From Clostridia bacterium (GTDB taxonomy: Bacteria > Bacillota_A > Clostridia > Peptostreptococcales > JAAYPU01): a DNA stretch of 8,302 bases. Made by a program: the position numbers and the translations under genes. Every line of letters begins with the position of its first letter. Position 1 is the stretch's first letter. Of this stretch, positions 5,893 to 8,302 are shown piece by piece. Under the pieces are notes generated by a model, which had not been told where the DNA came from, did not search any database, and saw only the letters and a list, made by a program, of their open reading frames with translations. The stretch spans positions 1 to 8,302 of the forward strand of contig JAKSCF010000133.1 in assembly GCA_022360735.1 (NCBI GenBank), given 5' to 3'.

Positions 5893-5932
5893 TCTATGTA
5901 ATTTAAAATAACTCATGAACTTATATTTCGTG

Positions 5933-5938
5933 TATAAT
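5933..5938 (+). promoter_or_regulatory. Probable -10 box of the tsaD promoter
   Basis: A perfect TATAAT lies after the terminator and 67 bp before the tsaD ATG. No convincing -35 hexamer is found at 16-18 bp spacing, so the assignment rests on the -10 match and on the need for a promoter here. Confidence 0.4.
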
Positions 5939-6004
5939 AATAAGGGCTAATAAAGTGAGAAAATCCTTTTTAAATTCTCAATTATACAAACTTGAGGTGT
6001 CATT

Positions 6005-7045
6005 ATGAATCAAATAAAAGAAAAAGACAAGGCAGAAAAAATAATACTAGCCATAGAGACAAGCTGTGATGAAACATCCGTAGCAGTCATAAAAAACGGC
6101 AGACAAATTCTATCCAATATCATATCCTCACAGATTGACATACATAAGGACTATGGTGGCGTGGTGCCTGAAATTGCTTCCAGACACCATCTGGAAAATA
6201 TGAACATAGTCATCGACGAAGCATTGGAAACGGCAGGCATAAGCTTAAACGACATTGATGTTATCGGTGTAACAAAAGGACCGGGACTGGTGGGTGCACT
6301 TCTTGTAGGATTGTCTACTGCAAAGGCACTAGCCCTTGCCTTAAAAAAACCTTTAATAGGCGTTCACCACATCAAAGGTCATATTTGTGCCAATTATTTA
6401 GAGCATCCGGATTTAAAGCCACCATTTTTAAGTTTGGTGGTATCGGGAGGACATACGCATATAATAGATGTTAAAGATTATGATCGTTTTCAAGTATTAG
6501 GACAAACCCGAGATGATGCAATAGGAGAAGCCTATGATAAAGTAGCTCGAGTTTTAGGACTGGGTTATCCCGGAGGACCTAAAATTGATAAGATTGCAAA
6601 AACAGGCAATTCAGATGCCATTGCATTTCCGAGAACTTATTTAGAACAAGGAAGCCTTGACTTTAGCTTTAGCGGTATCAAAACAGCAGTTTTAAATTAC
6701 ATCAATGCCCAAAAGCAAAAAGGAAATGCCATCCATAATGCAGATGTTGCAGCAAGCTTTCAAATGGCAGCAGTAGAAGTAATAATTAAGAAAGTATTAC
6801 TAGCACTCGAACAAACAGGCAGAAATTCATTAGCTATGGCCGGCGGCGTTGCTGCTAATAGTTTATTGCGCAGCATGTTAAAAAAAACATGCGAGGAAGC
6901 AGCCATATCCTTGTATTATCCATCCATAGAGCTATGCACAGATAATGCAGCCATGATCGGTTGTGCGGCCTATTATGATTATATAAATGGAAAACAAGAT
7001 AATTTGAACTTAGATGCTTATCCATCACTATCATTTTTGGACTAG
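6005..7045 (+). CDS. tsaD: tRNA N6-threonylcarbamoyl-adenosine transferase TsaD
   Basis: TsaD (YgjD/Gcp, Kae1 family) is the catalytic subunit that transfers threonylcarbamoyl from threonylcarbamoyl-AMP to A37 of tRNA, with TsaB and TsaE. The 346-residue protein is full length. It has the N-terminal ASKHA motif [12 protein letters not shown] (16-27), EIASRHH (56-62), the metal-binding HHIKGH (His122 and His126), SGGHTH (147-152), the SFSGIKTA region (221-228), MAGGVAAN (278-285) and the third metal ligand Asp313 in [16 protein letters not shown] (5994-5999) is 5 nt before the ATG; the first dozen charged residues are an ordinary variable extension. It has a separate transcript from tsaE-tsaB-rimI, divided from them by the cysteine-rich gene and a strong terminator. 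Confidence 0.97.
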   Translation: MNQIKEKDKAEKIILAIETSCDETSVAVIKNGRQILSNIISSQIDIHKDYGGVVPEIASRHHLENMNIVIDEALETAGISLNDIDVIGVTKGPGLVGALLVGLSTAKALALALKKPLIGVHHIKGHICANYLEHPDLKPPFLSLVVSGGHTHIIDVKDYDRFQVLGQTRDDAIGEAYDKVARVLGLGYPGGPKIDKIAKTGNSDAIAFPRTYLEQGSLDFSFSGIKTAVLNYINAQKQKGNAIHNADVAASFQMAAVEVIIKKVLLALEQTGRNSLAMAGGVAANSLLRSMLKKTCEEAAISLYYPSIELCTDNAAMIGCAAYYDYINGKQDNLNLDAYPSLSFLD

Positions 7046-7086
7046 CTGAACGAATACCATTTAGCAGCTACAGAAGATATTTATCT

Positions 7087-7138
7087 AAAAAAAACAGGCC
7101 TATAGCCAGCATAAACTGACTTAGGCCTGATTTATTTG
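7087..7138. terminator. Bidirectional terminator between tsaD and acpP
   Basis: CAGGCCTA (7095-7102) pairs perfectly with TAGGCCTG (7122-7129), with a 19-nt loop. Eight A (7087-7094) on the left become a U8 tail for minus-strand transcripts, and ATTTATTT on the right gives a weaker tail for the plus strand. The two genes converge here, so one hairpin can serve both. Confidence 0.8.
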
Positions 7139-7167
7139 CATATCACTAATAAAAAAATAAATTAATC

Positions 7168-7401
7168 CTAATTTGTTTTCTCTTCTACATATCTAATGAT
7201 ATCGCCGATGCTTTGGAATTTTTCAGCGTCTTCATCTGGTATTTCAATATCAAATTCGTCTTCTATTGCCATTATAATTTCAACAGCATCTAAAGAATCA
7301 GCTTCTAGATCTTTCATGAGAGAAGTTTCCAGTGTTATAACTGAAGTATCGCTTACTCCTAATTGTTCTGCAATAATGCCTTTAACTTTCTCAAATACCA
7401 T
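7168..7401 (-). CDS. acpP: Acyl carrier protein
   Basis: ACP carries growing acyl chains on a 4'-phosphopantetheine arm during fatty acid synthesis in the cytoplasm. The protein is 77 residues, the standard length, and strongly acidic. It has the attachment motif DSLDAVEI with Ser36 as the modified residue, followed by the conserved [15 protein letters not shown] helix region (47-61). GGGAGGT (7409-7415, minus strand) precedes the ATG by 7 nt. It lies alone, convergent with tsaD, without plsX, fabD, fabG, fabF or rnc on either side, so it appears to be monocistronic. It could be the housekeeping ACP or a second specialised one; the sequence looks like the housekeeping type. Confidence 0.95.
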   Translation of the reverse strand: MVFEKVKGIIAEQLGVSDTSVITLETSLMKDLEADSLDAVEIIMAIEDEFDIEIPDEDAEKFQSIGDIIRYVEEKTN

Positions 7402-7440
7402 TTAATTTACCTCCCATATTTTAAAAAAAATAATTTCCTT

Positions 7441-7468
7441 ATTATCCCTAACTTGCCAGATAAATCAA
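7441..7468 (-). promoter_or_regulatory. Probable acpP promoter
   Basis: On the minus strand, TTGATT (7463-7468) and GATAAT (7441-7446) are 16 bp apart, about 40 bp ahead of the acpP ATG. Each hexamer departs somewhat from consensus. Confidence 0.5.
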
Positions 7469-7660
7469 TAGGATAATGAATGCAAGCCTGTTTGTGGATA
7501 GATTAACAGTTTCTTTATGTACTTTATCAAAATTTATTATAATGGACTACTTAAAATACTGCAAGGATATTTTTCATTTTTTAATATTTATAATAAATAT
7601 ATTAGGTAGGTTAATAATATATGCTATTACAGATTTTTTATACAATACATATAAAAATCC
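7469..7660. other. Gene-poor AT-rich stretch between divergent promoters
   Basis: This is the middle of the 366-bp interval between acpP and the ABC transporter gene. It holds no convincing gene, RNA or repeat. A 62-codon open frame at 7476-7664 has a poor ribosome binding site, and its hydrophobic content is what AT-rich DNA gives by chance. Confidence 0.5.
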
Positions 7661-7689
7661 TTGACAAAACACAATATGGCGCATAAAAT
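7661..7689 (+). promoter_or_regulatory. Near-consensus sigma-A promoter of the ABC transporter gene
   Basis: A perfect TTGACA (7661-7666) and TAAAAT (7684-7689) are separated by 17 bp. The predicted start is near 7696, about 72 nt before the ATG. Such a strong promoter overlapped by a palindrome suggests tight repression with strong induction. Confidence 0.82.
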
Positions 7690-7702
7690 GACTTTAAAGT
7701 CA
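7689..7702 (+). promoter_or_regulatory. Operator-like palindrome at the ABC gene start site
   Basis: TGACTTTAAAGTCA is a perfect 14-bp palindrome touching the last base of the -10 box and centred on the predicted start. This is a typical place for a repressor of the TetR, MarR or GntR type. The regulator is not in the window. Confidence 0.6.
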
Positions 7703-7713
7703 CATCGATATTT

Positions 7714-7724
7714 AATGAATAATT
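7714..7724 (+). repeat. Short match to the miniature-repeat arm
   Basis: AATGAATAATT is identical to arm segments at 4067-4077 and 5413-5423. There is no opposite arm or core, so it is a solo remnant or a chance AT-rich match in the 5' leader of the ABC gene. Confidence 0.3.
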
Positions 7725-7767
7725 ATGAATTAGCATTTAATTTCTTAAAGAATTGGAAGTGATTCTA

Positions 7768-8302
7768 ATGAAGGATATTATTTTACGTGCTGAAGAAATA
7801 TGTAAAAATTATCAGATGGGTGAAGTGACAGTCCATGCATTAAAAGACGCCACCTTTGAATTGTTTAAAGGAGAGTTTTCAGTTATATTAGGTCCCAGCG
7901 GATCTGGTAAGAGCACCCTTTTAAACATTATTGGAGGTATGGACCTGCCGTCATCCGGAAAGGTATTTCAAAATGATGAAGAGATAACAACTTTTAACGA
8001 AAAAAAATTAACAGAGTATCGAAGAAATAAAATAGGTTTCGTATTTCAGTTTTATAATATCATGTCAAATCTAACAGCCAGAGAAAATGTTGAACTGGCA
8101 GTAGAGATTTGTAAAAATGCTTTGAATATTGATCAAGTCATAGAAGACGTTGGCCTTACCCATAGAAAAGACCACTTTCCTTCTCAGATGAGCGGTGGAG
8201 AACAGCAGAGAGTTGCCATAGCCCGTGCCGTAGCCAAAAATCCAGAAATACTTTTATGTGATGAACCTACAGGTGCCCTTGATTATACCACAGGAATAGC
8301 AA
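7768..8302 (+). CDS. ABC transporter ATP-binding protein, LolD/MacB type, 3'-partial
   Basis: This is the ATPase subunit of an ABC transporter whose usual partner is a MacB/FtsX-type permease. Such systems in Firmicutes handle antimicrobial peptides, lipids or other envelope substrates. The visible 178 residues contain Walker A GPSGSGKS (42-49), the Q-loop FVFQFYN with Gln94, the signature [14 protein letters not shown] (141-154), Walker B ILLCDEP (161-167) and the D-loop GALD (169-172). The H-loop lies past the window end, so roughly 45-60 residues are missing. The start is set by GGAAGTG (7755-7761), 6 nt before the ATG. It is preceded by a strong promoter with a palindrome, suggesting inducible expression. 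The permease is expected just downstream. The substrate cannot be stated. Confidence 0.93.
   Translation, partial: MKDIILRAEEICKNYQMGEVTVHALKDATFELFKGEFSVILGPSGSGKSTLLNIIGGMDLPSSGKVFQNDEEITTFNEKKLTEYRRNKIGFVFQFYNIMSNLTARENVELAVEICKNALNIDQVIEDVGLTHRKDHFPSQMSGGEQQRVAIARAVAKNPEILLCDEPTGALDYTTGIA

Noticed and set aside
7196..7405. Plus-strand open frame of 69 codons over acpP
   Set aside because: Its serine-rich translation is the complement of acpP, which is certain from its DSLD motif and ribosome binding site.
7476..7664. Hydrophobic 62-codon open frame between acpP and the ABC gene
   Set aside because: The only upstream purine motif is AGGA, 2 nt from the ATG. It runs into the -35 box of the ABC promoter, and the Ile/Leu/Phe/Tyr content is expected from AT-rich DNA. 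A tiny membrane peptide cannot be fully excluded.

Overview
The window is AT-rich, low-GC DNA that reads like the chromosome of an anaerobic Firmicute, most likely a member of the Clostridia. The evidence is strong AGGAGG-type ribosome binding sites, sigma-A promoters close to TTGACA-17-TATAAT, short U-tailed terminators, a Firmicutes-type GntR/UTRA repressor and the usual bacterial t6A gene set. No rRNA, tRNA, CRISPR array, phage gene or full insertion sequence is visible. The species cannot be named from the sequence.

Left part (1-3480): a regulated carbohydrate-type module. A GntR/UTRA regulator, cut at its 5' end by the window edge, ends at a terminator. It is followed by a promoter whose spacer holds a TGTACGTACA palindrome, with a second copy just past the expected transcription start. 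This promoter drives two genes that end at a hairpin. The first encodes an unusual membrane protein: a fructose-type PTS EIIC-like transporter domain fused to an N-terminal soluble domain of about 180 residues that I do not recognise. The second encodes an orphan TIM-barrel-like protein with a possible C-terminal phosphate-binding loop. No EIIA or ordinary EIIB is encoded here. This regulator-transporter-barrel trio is the best candidate for an undescribed system; its substrate is unknown.

Middle part (3540-7045): a tRNA t6A biosynthesis cluster, in the order tsaE, tsaB, rimI, a small five-cysteine protein, tsaD. TsaE, TsaB and TsaD act together to put threonylcarbamoyl on A37 of ANN-decoding tRNAs; the TsaC/YwlC partner is not in the window. 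RimI is the commonly co-located N-acetyltransferase. Two related palindromic AT-rich elements of about 130-140 bp flank tsaB-rimI. They look like miniature non-autonomous repeats, and one supplies the last codons and the stop of tsaE.

Right part (7045-8302): a shared bidirectional terminator separates tsaD from a convergent, monocistronic acyl carrier protein gene. A gene-poor interval of 366 bp follows. It carries an acpP promoter on the minus strand and, on the plus strand, a near-consensus promoter with a perfect 14-bp palindrome at the start site. That promoter leads into an ABC transporter ATPase of the LolD/MacB type, which is cut by the window end.
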